Of a stretch of DNA of 64,000 nt, positions 1 through 12,620 are shown in pieces. Each line of letters starts with the position of its first letter. Positions within the stretch are counted from its first letter, which is position 1. The notes beneath the pieces are model-generated. The model worked only from the letters and a program-made list of their open reading frames with translations, had not been told where the DNA came from and made no database searches. A program made the position numbers and the translations under genes. The stretch is from Brachynemurus nebulosus (taxonomy: Eukaryota; Arthropoda; Insecta; Neuroptera; Myrmeleontidae). The DNA is taken from the NCBI GenBank assembly GCA_035578155.1, contig JAPWDM010000016.1, positions 7,979,044 through 8,043,043 of the forward strand. The letters are read 5' to 3'.

Positions 1-2095
1 GCTAACTTTTGTTAGCGAACAATACTCGTGAACATTTGTTAATTAACAAAGTTAGCTAACATGAATTTATACACTGAAATTTTAATATTTTTAGAACATT
101 TGTTATTTTATTATTATTACATATTTTTATTCATTATTGATATAAAAAAAAAATCAAGTAGTGATGATGACGTTATGGTATATAAGTGTGATTTTGGATT
201 GTACATGTCAATCGGGCGCTAAACCGAACGAGAAAGGGTTAAATTTTTTAAAAACGGACGGGAACATAGAATTTTTACGGGATTGGGACGGACACTAAAG
301 ATAATATAACCGCGGGACTTCGGAGATCGAAGCAAAAACCGAATTCCTTTGGGACTTGGATTAAAACTGATAAATTGCGTGGAAGTGGGACTAATCGGGA
401 TTTGACGATTTTTCTCTGCATTGAGTGCGGGGTGAATGACAAATCAACTTCGGGAGTAGGTGGGAACAAGATATAAAAATTCTCAGCGGTATCTCTATTT
501 TGGATATAAGAAGATATAAGAAGAAATAAAAGCGTCAAGGGTGGATAAAAAGTATTTCGAAATAATGTTGTATCCTTTAGAATTACTGAATAATTTGTAA
601 ATTCAAGATGCAAGAAAATTCAAAAACTTCTATAGAATGTCTAAAACAGATTTTTAATTGTTCATTAAACCGCAAATCATCAAAAAATAAAAAAAAAATA
701 AACTCCTAATAAAAATTATAGCAAATAAAAATTATATAAATACTCGTATATAAAAAATAGAAAAAAAAAACTACAAAACTCAAATACAAAACAAATATTT
801 TGTTTCATTAAAAAATATTAGCTAACATTCAAACTCTCTAAAGTTTACTGCTCGTCAATGGGAAACATAATAACACGCTAAATAACGAATAACGAATAAA
901 GATTTTAGTTGATAGAACATAATAATATTTAAATAAAAATGCATGCCATGTTCGGTACTATATATATTACTTATTATTCTAAAATGAAATATCTTCCCTG
1001 TTTCTAAAATAGTATAATTACATACGTTCATAACTACGATAAATTAGTTTAAATTTATAAAAGCGCAGCGTTACCTCCCGTTTGTCTTTTTTTATTAATA
1101 AAACAAAATAGACATTGATTTCTCTTTTGTTAGAGTTTCTTCCTTTGTAAGACATTAAGCTAAACTTTACTAGCTCATACACCACGTCTTACGACGTCAA
1201 CAATTTCATGCTAAGTATATTAGCTGTCAAAATTGTATACCAGTTGGTCATTTGGTCATAATTCGTCATGGCCTGTCATCGTTTTAACAAAAGAAGATAA
1301 ACAGCCGATAAAGCTAGACGTTTGTCTAAACTTATTTGTCGTAGTTACGAACGTATGTAATTATATTACAGAAAAAATCCACTTTCTGCACACTCCAAAA
1401 AGAGCAACAAAGAGAGGCGAGCTACATATTACGTAAACATGTACACTATTTTCTTAAGTATGTGCGTATGTTCAGATCATTTACTTGCCATAAGCGGTTC
1501 ATGTATCTTCAAGTTAGTTATATGTACATGTAATTTACCTACATATTCTTATAACTACAACAGGTTTTAACCGGACTGTTGTTATTACTATACGTTGTTA
1601 AAGTATTTTGTCGCAATTTATTAAGTTAATGCTTATTATTATTAAAACAATATAACATTTAAGACGTATTATTGTTATTATTATTATTATCTTTATTTAA
1701 ATTATCTTTATTTAATTTATTTTCTAAAATTTATAATTTTTGTTGAGTAAAATGTAATTTTATGTAGTAAGTATGCTGAGATAATTTTATTGATTTCATT
1801 TAAATATTCAGATTCATAGTAAAATTAACCTTGAAAATTATTTTTTTTTATAACAAGTTAAAACATATTTTTTATAACAAGTCAAAATATATTTTTTAGA
1901 CCGTCACAGGAACTCCAAGAACTGCAACTCAGAGGGGAAGGGAACATTTTGTTACACTTCTTTGAGTTCTACTGTGTTTTAGAAATAAGGCATATACTTT
2001 ACTTTATGGTCCTTTTTACCCGACTAGATCAGAAGGAGGGTAATGTTTTTAGGAAGTATGTATATATCCTCTGAATATGTCTGTTTGTGTAGCGC
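1..2095. other. A+T-rich DNA, no gene seen
   Basis: Only short, low-complexity reading frames occur here and none resembles a known protein. A (TTA)n-like tract lies near 1660-1700. I see no inverted repeat or RNA gene. Confidence 0.6.
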
Positions 2096-2394
2096 AGCCT
2101 ACAGCCTAAACGGCTTGACGGATTTTGGTAAAAAAGGTGTCGTTGGATTCGTCTTAATCTCGGAAGTGCTGAATCTGAAAAATTTATATAACAAACCATT
2201 GGGTCTAGAAACGTGAAATTTTGCAGAAGAGTTCTTTATGTAACGCAAGGCAGCACCAAGAAAATATTTTTGGAAATTCATCCCTTAAGGGTATAAAGTA
2301 GAGGATGAAAATTTATGAAAGGTAATATTTTTCACAGGGCCACAGGGGTCCTTTAGTAATGTACATAGATGAGTATTAAGAGGGAGAATTTTTG
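2096..2394. repeat. Left part of a ~115-bp tandem repeat array
   Basis: The stretch contains units built on 'gatgaaaatttat', 'tctagaaacgtgaaattttg' and 'cgcaaggcagcacc'. The same units, in the same orientation, resume at about 4996. The array therefore looks interrupted by the fold-back element between them. Inverted copies lie at 53.9-54.3 kb. Confidence 0.6.
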
Positions 2395-4995
2395 TAAAAA
2401 GGGTATAGCCGAATAAGTATAGGTGAATTGGCCCCCGAGAGATATTTTCAAAATAATGTTTGTAGTCGGAAGGGGGTGTCTTAGAAAATAACACATATGG
2501 TTTTTGGACCTTGACCTTGAACCGTTCTCGAGATAATAAAAAAAATGTAATTTTGAAGGGATTTTTTAAACTAATTTTTCTCGTGAACTAGATGAGCTAG
2601 GAAAATGAACCAAAGTTCAATCGTTAGGGTGTGCTTCAAGGAATATTTTGTATATTTGTAAGGATTATTTATTGAAAAGGGAATAAAAGAAATGACAATA
2701 TATATTTTTTAAATATATATTTTATGTGGTTCCCGTAGAGTGACAATCACCAAAAAAATATATAATGTTGGCATTCATGAGTACTTATGCCACCATAAAG
2801 TCCATTAAATAAAAATGGGTGCAACACTTTCAAAAAAAATATTTTTTACTAAAATGTGAACATGAAAAGTGACGACATACATTATTTAGGCACATATTTT
2901 CTATGGTTCCTTTTAAGTGACAGTCACCAAAAGCTCACATAATGTTGCCATTCAGGATTACTTATAGTACCATAATATCCATTAAAAAAAAACTGGTGGA
3001 ACACTTTCAAAAAAAAAAAAAAAAAAATTTATTAAAGGCTGAAAATAAAAAATCACAATATATATTACAATATTTAGGTACATATTTTATACAGTTCCTT
3101 TAAGGCAACAATCACCAAAAGCCTATGTATAATGTTGCCATTCAGTACTACTTATAGTACCATAATATCTATTAAAAAAACTGGTAAAACATTTTAAAAA
3201 AAAATTTTTTTTATTAAAGAGTGAACAAAAAATTGACAACATATACTACAATATTTAGGTACTTATTTTATATAGTTCCTTAAAGGTAACAATCACCAAA
3301 AGCCTATATAATGTTGCCATTCAGGACTACTTATAGTACTAAGTCAATAAAAAATAATTTCTTAAATGACATCCAAACAAAAATTTGTTTCTCTAAAATG
3401 TGAACACAAAAAAGGCTATATTATTTAGATAAACATTCGATACAGTTCCCTTAAAGTAACAATTACCGAATAAATGTGAAATATTACTATTTATAATTAT
3501 ACTTATTGGCGAAGGATAGATAAGGCGTACGCTTCTGGTGGTAATATTAGAAGTAGCATCAAGTGGAAGATGTACGTACACGCTCAATTGGCATACACAG
3601 TTTTGTATTAGCCAAATTATGTGCAAATTACTAGATTATATTTTGTCAATTAGACATATACCTAAGTTTTTACTTGATAGAGTTCCTAATTTTATAATCA
3701 GAGGCGCGAGTGAAGATCTTTACGTCGTCAGTAGCACCATCATATAATCCATTAAAACAAAACTAGTGCAACATTGCAAAAAAATAAATAGGCAAATAAA
3801 TAAAAATCTTAGTGGTCGTTATCATTGTTCACATCTATTACTACAAGTACATGTCCAATGGCAAATATTTTTGACAAAATTTCATCCGGGCGAAATTCGC
3901 GGCAAATATCATGCATACATGGCGCTAGGTAGGTTCTATGTTGGAAATATCAGTCATCTTTTAGTACTGCATCAGGTACTAGAGAAGGAAACATTTTATT
4001 GCCCTCCTGGGACTTTTGTTATATTTAAGTTCCGCCAACATATTCTGTAAGTACGACACATTCTGTAAACCACATTCAAAAGCACAACAGAACTGCTGTG
4101 CAAAATACCTGGGTTCTTACATAACAAACTTTAGTAAGGGTTAAGCAATATATGTAAGTAGATAATATCGTTGAAAGTGTCAATTTTTATCTTCATGTTT
4201 TTTAATAAAAAAAATTTTTAATAGACTTTATAGTACTATAGGTAGTCCTGAATGGCAACATTATATAGGTTTTTGGTGATTGTCACCTTAAAGAAACCAT
4301 ATAAAATATGTACCTAAATATTGTAATATATATTGTGATTTATTATTTTCAGCCTTTAATAAAATTTTTTTTTTTTTTTTTTTGAAAGTGTTCCACCAGT
4401 TTTTTTTAATGGATATTATGGTACTATAAGTAATCCTGAATGGCAACATTATGTGAGCTTTTGGTGACTGTCACTTAAAAGGAACCATAGAAAATATGTA
4501 CCTAAATAATGTATGTCGTCACTTTTCATGTTCACATTTTAGTAAAAAATATTTTTTTTTGAAAGTGTTGCACCCATTTTTATTTAATGGGCTTTATGGT
4601 GGCATAAGTACTCATGAATACCAACATTATATATTTTTTTGGTGATTGTCACTCTACGAGAGCCACATAAAATACATATTTAAAAAATAGAGATTGTAAT
4701 TTCTTTTATTCCCTTTTCAATAAAAAATCCTTGAAAATATACAAAATATTCCTTGAAGCATTCCCTAACGATTGAACTTTGGTTCATTTTCCTAGCTTAT
4801 CTAGTTCACGAGAAAAATGAGTAAAAAATCCCTTCAAAATTACACTTTTTTTTATTATCTCGAGAACGGTTCAAGGTCAAGGTCCAAAAACCATATGTGT
4901 TATTTTCTAATGACATCCCCTTCCGACTATAAACATTATTTTGAAAATATTTCTCGGGGGCCATTTCACTATACTTATGACGCTAGACTCTTTAT
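2395..4995. repeat. Fold-back element with tandemly repeated arms
   Basis: The left arm (about 2395-3480) is matched in reverse complement by the right arm (about 4190-4995). For example, the segment around 2451-2475 pairs with 4917-4940. Each arm is a tandem array of degenerate ~175-bp units built on a core like 'aatgttgccattcaggac': four to five units on the left, three on the right. The middle (about 3490-4185) is single copy and holds only short ORFs with no recognised domain. Long inverted repeats made of tandem units are the hallmark of Foldback-type elements. No transposase is present, so the class is not settled. Confidence 0.7.
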
Positions 4996-5400
4996 CCATT
5001 AAGGGTGTAAAATAGGGAATGAAAATTTATATAGGAAACCGCTGAATTTAGAAACGTAAAATTTTGTACAAAGGTTCCTTTCGTAACGCAAGCAAGCACC
5101 AAAATTGGATTTTTAGAATTTCGCTTCCTAAGGAGTTAAAATAGGGGATGAAAATTTATATAGAAAACCGTTGAGTCTAGAAACGTGACATTCTACAAAG
5201 GGGTTCCTTATATAATGTAGTCGAGCACTAAGAAGGGATTTGGGAAACTCGTCCCTTAAGGGGATAAAATGGGCCGTCAAAATTTACTTAAAAACCCTAC
5301 TGGGCCGAGAAACGAGAAATTACGTACAGGATTTCCTTATGTAGCGTAGGTGAGCTCTAAGAAAGGATTTTTATCGATGAATTCATCCGTATGGACTCGA
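4996..5400. repeat. Right part of the ~115-bp tandem repeat array
   Basis: About three degenerate direct units run through this stretch. Each carries a 'gatgaaaatttatat' block, a '(t)ctagaaacg' block and a 'gtagcgtaggtgagc'-like block. They continue the array at 2096-2394. Inverted copies are found at about 53940-54330. Confidence 0.65.
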
Positions 5401-5824
5401 TAACGGCATAGTTAGCTTACGAAATCATTTAGTCAACCTTTAATGACTCTACATGAACGAGGTTTTAGACAAAAGCTAGTAGGTATATTAGCGCAAGTAT
5501 AAAAAAAATTTTAGTATCAAATTCGTGGTAATTTAGGCTACCAGCTGCAGTAATCTCTAGGTATCGGTCATTTTTCGGATCAAACAGCATTCGTGTTTTG
5601 TGTGTGCAGGTATATCGCACTCAATGTGATGAATGTGTAAAACGAATAGATATCAAAAACGAATAGATATTTTGATAAAACATACATGTATATACAACTC
5701 ACACATATTATCTGCCAATCTGCCTGCATATACAAAACATGATGTGGTTTGACCCGAAAAATGTCCTGTACTTGGTAATCTCATATGTGTACCTATATAT
5801 TTTTTCTTCTAAATAATTAAACAA
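5401..5824. other. Non-coding, with a short dispersed repeat
   Basis: A block near 5525-5555 ('cgtggtaatttaggctacca') is found inverted at about 53785-53815. In both places it lies between the ~115-bp array and the hairpin repeat. This suggests one larger composite repeat. No gene seen. Confidence 0.5.
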
Positions 5825-6215
5825 CACTAAAAAGACCTAAATAAAAAAGTTAATTAAAATCAAAAATCAAAAAACCCGACTGCGTAAAAAGCAAACTAAA
5901 ACGGTGGAAAGAAGATGAAAATATAGAGCAAGAGAAAAATATATAAATAAAAAAGTTAATTAAAAAAGAATCAAAAACCCGACTGCGTTTAAAGTAAACT
6001 AAAACGATGGAAACAAGATAAAATAGATAAAAAGAAGAATGAATAAAAAGTAAAGCAGTGGGAGGCATACCTGTTGTACCAAGTTAAACAGAAAAGTTTG
6101 ATGCCTCCGACTGCTTTACTTTTTATTCATTCTTCTTTTTCTCTATTTTATCTTGTTTCCACCGTTTTAGATTACTTTAAACGCAGTCTGATTTTTTGAT
6201 TTTTATAATTAACAT
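5825..6215. repeat. Hairpin (inverted) repeat, copy 1
   Basis: The arms begin near 5860 ('aaaacccgactgcg') and 6195 and pair across a centre near 6070-6100. The left arm is partly duplicated at 5950-6020. A second copy of the family is at 53450-53740. No coding capacity; MITE-like. Confidence 0.7.
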
Positions 6216-6224
6216 TTTTTATAC

Positions 6225-6229
<5 letters not shown>

Positions 6230-6315
<86 letters not shown>
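6230..6315. repeat. (TA)n microsatellite
   Basis: Uninterrupted TA dinucleotides directly follow the hairpin repeat. Confidence 0.95.
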
Positions 6316-6317
<2 letters not shown>

Positions 6318-6985
6318 TACCAACTAAAATCTTTCCATAAAAAATATATATGTTACAGAATACTAAGAGACATAATATTGAACAAATGGTGGGTGTCGCT
6401 AACGTGTAAATGCCAAAAAACTACTTAAATTAAAAAATTTAAAATATTTATTATAATAAAGGGATGTACAACGTTAATTTTTTTATTACTTTGCCTAAGG
6501 TGGGTACACAATATAGTAAACTTAAATAAATCGGCTAAGTAAAAGTAATTTCATAAAAAAATTTTTTTTGAAAATTTTTGTCTTTTTGTTGTATTCAAAA
6601 ACTATTAGTCTTGAAGGGTTGAAATTCGGCTGGAATGTATCTGGGGCTAAGAAGTGTTACTTCCTATAAAAACAATTAATTTTGCGTCAAGGACCATTTC
6701 CCTATATTACCCGGCTATGCCATTTGAAAATGAATTAATTGGTTTGCTTCCAGATATAATGGATAACTAGGTTTCACTTATTAAACAACTAGCAGTTAAA
6801 TAACATTGTAGATAATTATATTAATTAACAAGTGTGGCTAGGTTACGTAGATGTGGCTATACATATATAACTGCCTACAATAATATGGTTTGTATGTGAT
6901 ACGAAAATTAAACTGTGGTCAGTATAGCTTGTATTTTAATAATAAATCAATAACCAATAATAAAATTTTATACGATAGCAATAAT

Positions 6986-7022
<37 letters not shown>

Positions 7023-7292
7023 TATATATATATATATATATGGCAAAGACTGTAAGTGTAATTTTTGTGAATTCGAATGCAGTTTGAGAATCGGAGGCTG
7101 AATGCCGAGGATTCTTGAGCATCCATGTCCACAAAAATATACCTACGGAACGAGTGTGTGTAAGTTATTTGCAAGTTATTTAATGAATAGTAGCCATCTA
7201 TAAAAATATATTTTCATAGAAAAATCTATTTACTATTGACGCTAAGCGATTATTTACGTTCCTAGGAAGGTGGGTGTTCCTTACGCGACAAG

Positions 7293-7293
<1 letters not shown>
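6316..7293. other. No gene seen; (AAT)n/(TA)n tract inside
   Basis: An (AAT)n run followed by (TA)n lies at about 6981-7041. It produces poly-Asn and Ile-Tyr reading frames that are microsatellite translations, not genes. Nothing else recognised. Confidence 0.7.

Positions 7294-7377
<84 letters not shown>
7294..7377. repeat. (TA)n microsatellite
   Basis: Uninterrupted TA repeat, with no known TE boundary close on the left. Confidence 0.95.
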
Positions 7378-7379
<2 letters not shown>

Positions 7380-7600
7380 ATAGATAATAGATATATATTA
7401 AACTATATAGCATTTTTTCTAAGAACATGATTTTATTTGGTAAGTTATTAAAATATACTCATATCAGTTATTTTGTTGAAATAGATTGATGGTTTCATTT
7501 TGCAGTCTCAAGTAGTAAGGTTACGACGGTTTTGATCTTTGGCTGATTGCTGGTCGAACTAAGTACATAGGAACTCCAATATACGGTAGCAGCCGGTACA
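7378..7600. other. Non-coding, nothing recognised
   Basis: A+T-rich sequence without an ORF or repeat that I can place. Confidence 0.5.
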
Positions 7601-9330
7601 AAATAAGGAGATATACATTACACCGGATCTTCACACATTAAATACACATTACCCCTTATATACATTACACCACTCATTCACTCACTCATCTATCACAATA
7701 TCCCCAGAACTATAATACCTACAAACTTGAAATTTGGCATGTAAGTCCCTATTCGGTCGTAGGCGCTCGCTAAGTAAGGGTTTTGCGAAGTTTTTTGTCT
7801 AACCGTCGAAATTTATGAAAAACCCTAAAATGTCAATTTTTATTACTGTATACAGCAATCTATGAATTTATTTAAATAGTTGCTAAGTATTTGTGAAAAG
7901 ATAAAATTTTGGAATTTTTGTATGTATTAATAAATATTTCTATAGATACCACAAATAATATTTTTACCTATGACTACTATGAAATTACTTATTTACTGTA
8001 CAAAATACTATTTGTATCCTTTAAAGAAAATAAACAACTGGACTGTCCAGTTATCATCAACTGGCACGTGCGTTTGCTATTTTCAGCAAATTCCATATAG
8101 ATGAAATTTCCATCGAGCCGGGTTCGGTCATCCTGATATTAAAAATGCAATATGGACTTGACTTATCTCTCTTCGGTAGTTTCGAGAAAACGATAGCATG
8201 TATCAAAAAAGTGATAAAACAAAACTAGGTAAAATTGGTATAAGAAAAAAAACGATCAAAGTTAAAGTTATCCTGTAGGACCTGAGAACCCCCAAAAAAG
8301 CCTAAAGTAAACGACTGGACGTATCGCTACCAAATTTTTAGCTTTCCAAAGAAACCACAAATAAATGGCTGGACGGGTCTTAGTCAAATTTTTCTCGAAA
8401 AGTACTGAGATTCCGAAAAAAATGGACATGAGGCTAAAATTCTCCCGTAGGCTTTTGCGGACCCAAAAAAATTCTTCAAATAAACGATTAGACGGATCTT
8501 ATCCAAATTTTTCTCAAATATTTTTGAGATTCCGAAATAAATTAATGTGAATTCAGAAATATTCTCCAGAGCCCTAGGATCTCAAAGTGTTCACAAATTA
8601 CAGTGCTCTTAAAGTTGTCAGTATGAATATCTAACCATCTACGATAAGATCTCAAAGTATGAAAATCAGACATGCTATTGAAATACGAATATAGCGAAGA
8701 ACTTCAGAATATCTGATTTGAAATTAAGGTGAAGTTGGAATGGATTCTTCAGCGCTATCGAATTAAACAACTCTATACTCTAATTAAGCAACTTGACTGA
8801 TTTTGATAAAATTTTACGAAAATTGGATATGCTATAAAAATATGATATGACTTGAAAATATGAATAATACTTTTGAGTCGTCGAGTGAACGAAGCACATA
8901 AGCACATAAGGAATTGATTTTGTACAAAATTTCAGAATATCAAATTTAAATGGACGTGTAGTCACACTGTCCGTCAGTTACACCAAATAGGGCGCAAATT
9001 AAAAAGCTGAAGAAATTTGACAATTTTTACTGAAGTAGGTACCGCTGGGATCTCTGTGAAAGATGACAGTGACGTTAAAATGATTTCCCGGGGCCTTGGT
9101 GTCTTGAAGGACTAAGTAGAAACAATTTCAAAACTGCTGGTTTAGGTACCTATACTAAGTTCTTATGGTATATAAATATAAGGATAGTTATTTTAGAGTC
9201 GTTGGGCGATAAGTAATTGATTTTGCACAGAATTTTGGAATGTATGATTAAATTGATCTATAAATTTTACCTATAATTCAGATAATTTTATGCGAGTGAA
9301 ACCGCGGGTCGCAGTTAGTATATTAAATAT
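7600..9330 (-). repeat. Dispersed repeat family, copy 1 (copy 2 at 54.7-57.3 kb)
   Basis: One edge carries 'gcgagtgaaaccgcgggtcg' (about 9293-9312), the reverse complement of the start of the copy at 54715. The other edge carries the block with 'cgtaggcgctcgctaagtaa' near 7760, which matches about 57180-57200 inverted. In between are degenerate ~130-bp tandem units with 'aaacgactggacg' and 'aaatttttctc' blocks. No protein is encoded. The strand given is relative to the copy at 54.7 kb. I cannot assign a class. Confidence 0.65.
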
Positions 9331-9349
9331 TTTATATATATTAGTATAT

Positions 9350-10188
9350 TTCTGAAGAGGGCGTCTTTCTGCACTAAAATCAGTCTTCTCCCCTGCCCAT
9401 TGTGGACAAGGCAGGAGGCAACTTTGAAATATTAAATGGAAATCCCCATTCTTTACTGCAGATTCGGATTCTACGAAATGAAACACGTAACTTTTGCCCG
9501 AAAATTTTTTTCAATTCTCAACAGATGGCGTTATAACTTTAAAAATTAGTTTTATGCTGACTGCGGAAGAAAAGGGTGGAAACAGTGAAATATCTCAAGA
9601 AGTACACATTTTAAACCAAAGGAATACATAATGAAACCAAACACGATCCTTCACCTCACCGCCCACACCCTAGGGGTAAAGCGGGCGGTAACTTTGAAAT
9701 CTTAAATGAAAATCCCTATTTTTTATGCCCATTATTTATATTAAGTGTGAAACCAGTCTTAAGAAGTGTTTTACGTAGAATTCAAGTCTGTAATAAAAAT
9801 AGGGAATATCATTTAAGATTTCAAAGTTACCCTTCATCATTACCCCTAGGGGCAGGGTACAAGGGATCATGTTTGGAGTTATTGAATAGACTATTTACAA
9901 ATATTAAACATATACTTTTTTATTTTTAATCAGATGTGTCTTTGTCGAGATATTTCACCGTTTTCATACTTTTCATTAGGATAAAATTTATTTTTATAAT
10001 TACAGCGCCATCTGTTACCAATTAGAAAAAATGTTTCGGGAAAAAGTTACGTATTTCGTCTCCTAGAACCCGAATCTGCAATAAATAATAAGGGTATCCA
10101 TTTAAAATTCCAAAGTTGTCCCCCCACCCCTCTCGCAGATGGCAATGGGGAAGACGGATTTTAAGGCAGAAAGGTGCCGTCTTCAGAA
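9350..10188. repeat. Near-perfect-shape palindromic element (~840 bp)
   Basis: The left arm starts 'tctgaagagggcgtc' and the right arm ends in its reverse complement 'ccgtcttcaga'. The arms stay alignable to a centre near 9760 ('accctaggggtaaag' at 9669 against 'ttacccctaggggc' at 9839). The whole element could fold into one long hairpin. No ORF is recognised. It directly abuts the repeat that ends near 9330. Confidence 0.75.
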
Positions 10189-11128
10189 AAATTAATTATT
10201 TGTCAGACAAATTTTTCCTACTATGCTTATTTCTCGATATATACAAAATTCCAGGTTAAATAAATCATTCGGTTTATGAAATTAGAATTTTTATTTGAGG
10301 AAATTGTAAGTAATATATTTTTCTTAAAATTGTATACGTTAATGTAAACGCGGGATCAGCGGCTTGCCACCCAATATTAAAAGATAGCATCCTTATTGCG
10401 ACAACATTACCAATTGAATTGAGCAGAAAACAAGAAAAAAATATTCAATCTAGTGACACTGAAAAAAAAAATTTACGTTAAATAACTTTTTACTGTTTAT
10501 AATAACTTTTTATTGGCTTAAATTAGTAACTTTTTATTGTTTAATCGCACTTATTTGTATACCATATTCAGACACATGTGGGAATTACTTTTAAGGTTAC
10601 TAAAAATTTACTAGTGTTATTATTTCAAGTAGTGGTGCCACCATTGCCACTTAATATTTCTTTTCATTTTAATGTTTTTTGTTGCGGTTGCGGCTCGCAT
10701 CAGTTGTCAAATAAGAAAGGGGAAGAGGTAAAGAATGGCAAGTCGCTGTGTGTGACTAAAGCTTTTATATAGTCCAACTACTCAACCTTCTATTCCAGGT
10801 CTACTTTATTATTTTGCATTTTTTTTTTTTTTTTTTGAACTCTCTGACTGCAGAGTTTCTTTTTTGAAATCTGTTCTAGATTCTAAATAGAATGATCAAG
10901 AACTTTCATCAAATTCCATTATTCGACTATCTCTGTGATGGCTAATCCGACAATGAAGTTAGCTTTTCCATATCTTTGCTAGTTCACCAATAGAATATTG
11001 TAAAATTTTTGCTAAATCCACTGCTTGACCTATTTTTCAGCTGCTAACTAATAGTGAAATCAGATTTTCAATATTTTAATAGTTTCTAAAATTGCTGTGA
11101 AATTTTGCAACTATATTTAAAAATTTGC

Positions 11129-11132
<4 letters not shown>
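10189..11132. other. Non-coding, nothing recognised
   Basis: A (T)n run lies at about 10819-10836. The short ORF at 10578-10772 shows no family features. Confidence 0.5.
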
Positions 11133-11201
<69 letters not shown>

Positions 11202-11222
11202 TTATTTATTTATATATATATT
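11133..11222. repeat. (TA)n / (TTTA)n microsatellite
   Basis: A TA run is followed by three to four TTTA units and more TA. Confidence 0.9.
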
Positions 11223-11814
11223 ATCACAAATGTAATTATCTACTTAATAATGATCGCTGATAATAAAATTTTGTCATAATGTTAACCTATGGTTTGTATA
11301 CGTGTTACATTTCTTTTCATGTATTCAGAAAATAACACTCTTAATTCAAGTATTAAGTTATTATAAGACAATATATAATTTCATAATTTATATAAAATTA
11401 CAAGTCTTTTAGCTCAAGTGTGAGCTTTTAATAGTCAGCACATAGTGATACCTATATATGTGTATAACATAAACGGGGTTATTTACCTCAAAAACCGTTT
11501 TATTCGATGGGTGTAATTATTTTCATCTTTTTTTGGTATTATATAATTTTTTTTCTTTTTCGTCATAAAGTAGCATCTTAAATAAGATTATACAATTCAG
11601 TCCCTCTAAATGCAATACTTCGGTGAAAAAAATTAATAGACGGAAAAGAACAATGCCTGAAAAGTTGTAGATAATTTAGTTAATTGTTTACAGGGTATTT
11701 CGTTTCGTTACGTCTAGAAGTAGGTAAAGTATATAAAGTAAGTTTACGTCACAAATGTGTGATTATGACTTTAAAAAGCCCCTATTTCAAGTATACTATG
11801 TGGTGGACTGTACG
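11223..11814. other. Non-coding, nothing recognised
   Basis: A+T-rich sequence between the microsatellite and the PLE remnant, with no ORF of note. Confidence 0.5.
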
Positions 11815-12620
11815 ATTCTTTAAAAAGAGTTATTGACACAGTTTTACAGCCTTAATTGTTGTTTCCTCTAAACTAGACATATAAATCTCTGCCAACAGAG
11901 GGCTTAGTGGTGATCCCATAGCAAAACCACTTGTCTGTCGGAAAACTTACTGCCGAATTCAAAGTAATTTTGTTTGAAGACGGTATTAAATGTATTAATT
12001 AATTCCGATTGTTTTAAAGGATTTTTTATCTTGTTATTTATTATTTTACTAATTAAGTTTAGACATTCTTTAATGGAAATATTAGTAAACATGCTGCGTA
12101 CATCTAGGGAGGCCAACTTGTATCAATTTGAGAAAGGTGTACTTTTGAGTTTATCTATTAGTTCGAAAGAATTTTTAACACTATGTGTACAGCTGAACTG
12201 AGTTTCTGTTTTAAATAAAATGTTTTGCTAATTTACGTGACGGACAACCGACACGTGAAACTACAGGCTTTATTGGATTATCAAGTTTATGTGTCTTTAC
12301 GAGTCCGTACATTGTAGGAGTTCTTGGATTTATTTCCACTAAATAATGTCTATCTCTGTCAGAAAAGATGCTTTTATTATCGTTAATTAGCTTTTTAATT
12401 CCTTCATTATATTTATTAGTTGAATCGGTTTTTAGGCGTACCACTTTTTAATTTTTAATAAAATCGCTTACTTTATTAGAATAATCTTGCTTATTTAGAA
12501 TTATAGTTGAATTACTTTTATAAGCTTTGGTTAATATTAGATTATTGTCATTAATTTTCTTTTTTAACGAATTTATGGTGGATTTATTATTTACAGGAGT
12601 TATTTATTAACAATCATAAA
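11815..12620 (-). pseudogene. Penelope-like element reverse transcriptase, decayed
   Basis: Minus-strand fragments in order match the PLE reverse transcriptase. The segment upstream of 12445 has a 'ILNKQDYSNK'-type region. 12444-12211 carries 'TMYGLVKTHKLDNPIKPVVS', the PLE counterpart of YGLPKIHK. 12116-11904 carries 'SLDVRSMFTNISI', the palm Asp block. After a frameshift, about 11935-11840 reads a 'GFAMGSPLS' block. The PLE RT, which primes on target DNA, normally ends in a GIY-YIG endonuclease. None is present, and the catalytic YVDD block is also missing. Stops and frameshifts between blocks show it is dead. It differs from the PLE copies at 35-39 kb, so it is a second family. Confidence 0.85.

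Noticed and set aside
2700..3480. CRISPR-like array of regularly spaced repeats
   Set aside because: The ~175-bp units are contiguous and degenerate, without short identical repeats and unique spacers, and the genome is eukaryotic. The same applies to 50236-51130.
3766..4050. 94-codon plus-strand ORF in the centre of the fold-back element
   Set aside because: No domain or start context is recognised, the composition follows the A+T-rich DNA, and nothing supports coding.
5850..6068. 72-codon minus-strand Phe/Ser-rich ORF as a membrane protein
   Set aside because: It lies entirely in the hairpin repeat and its T-rich strand, and the related copy at 53.5 kb does not keep the frame.
11904..12201. 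Overlapping ORFs on both strands as separate genes
   Set aside because: Only the minus strand shows PLE RT motifs. The plus-strand frame is its shadow.
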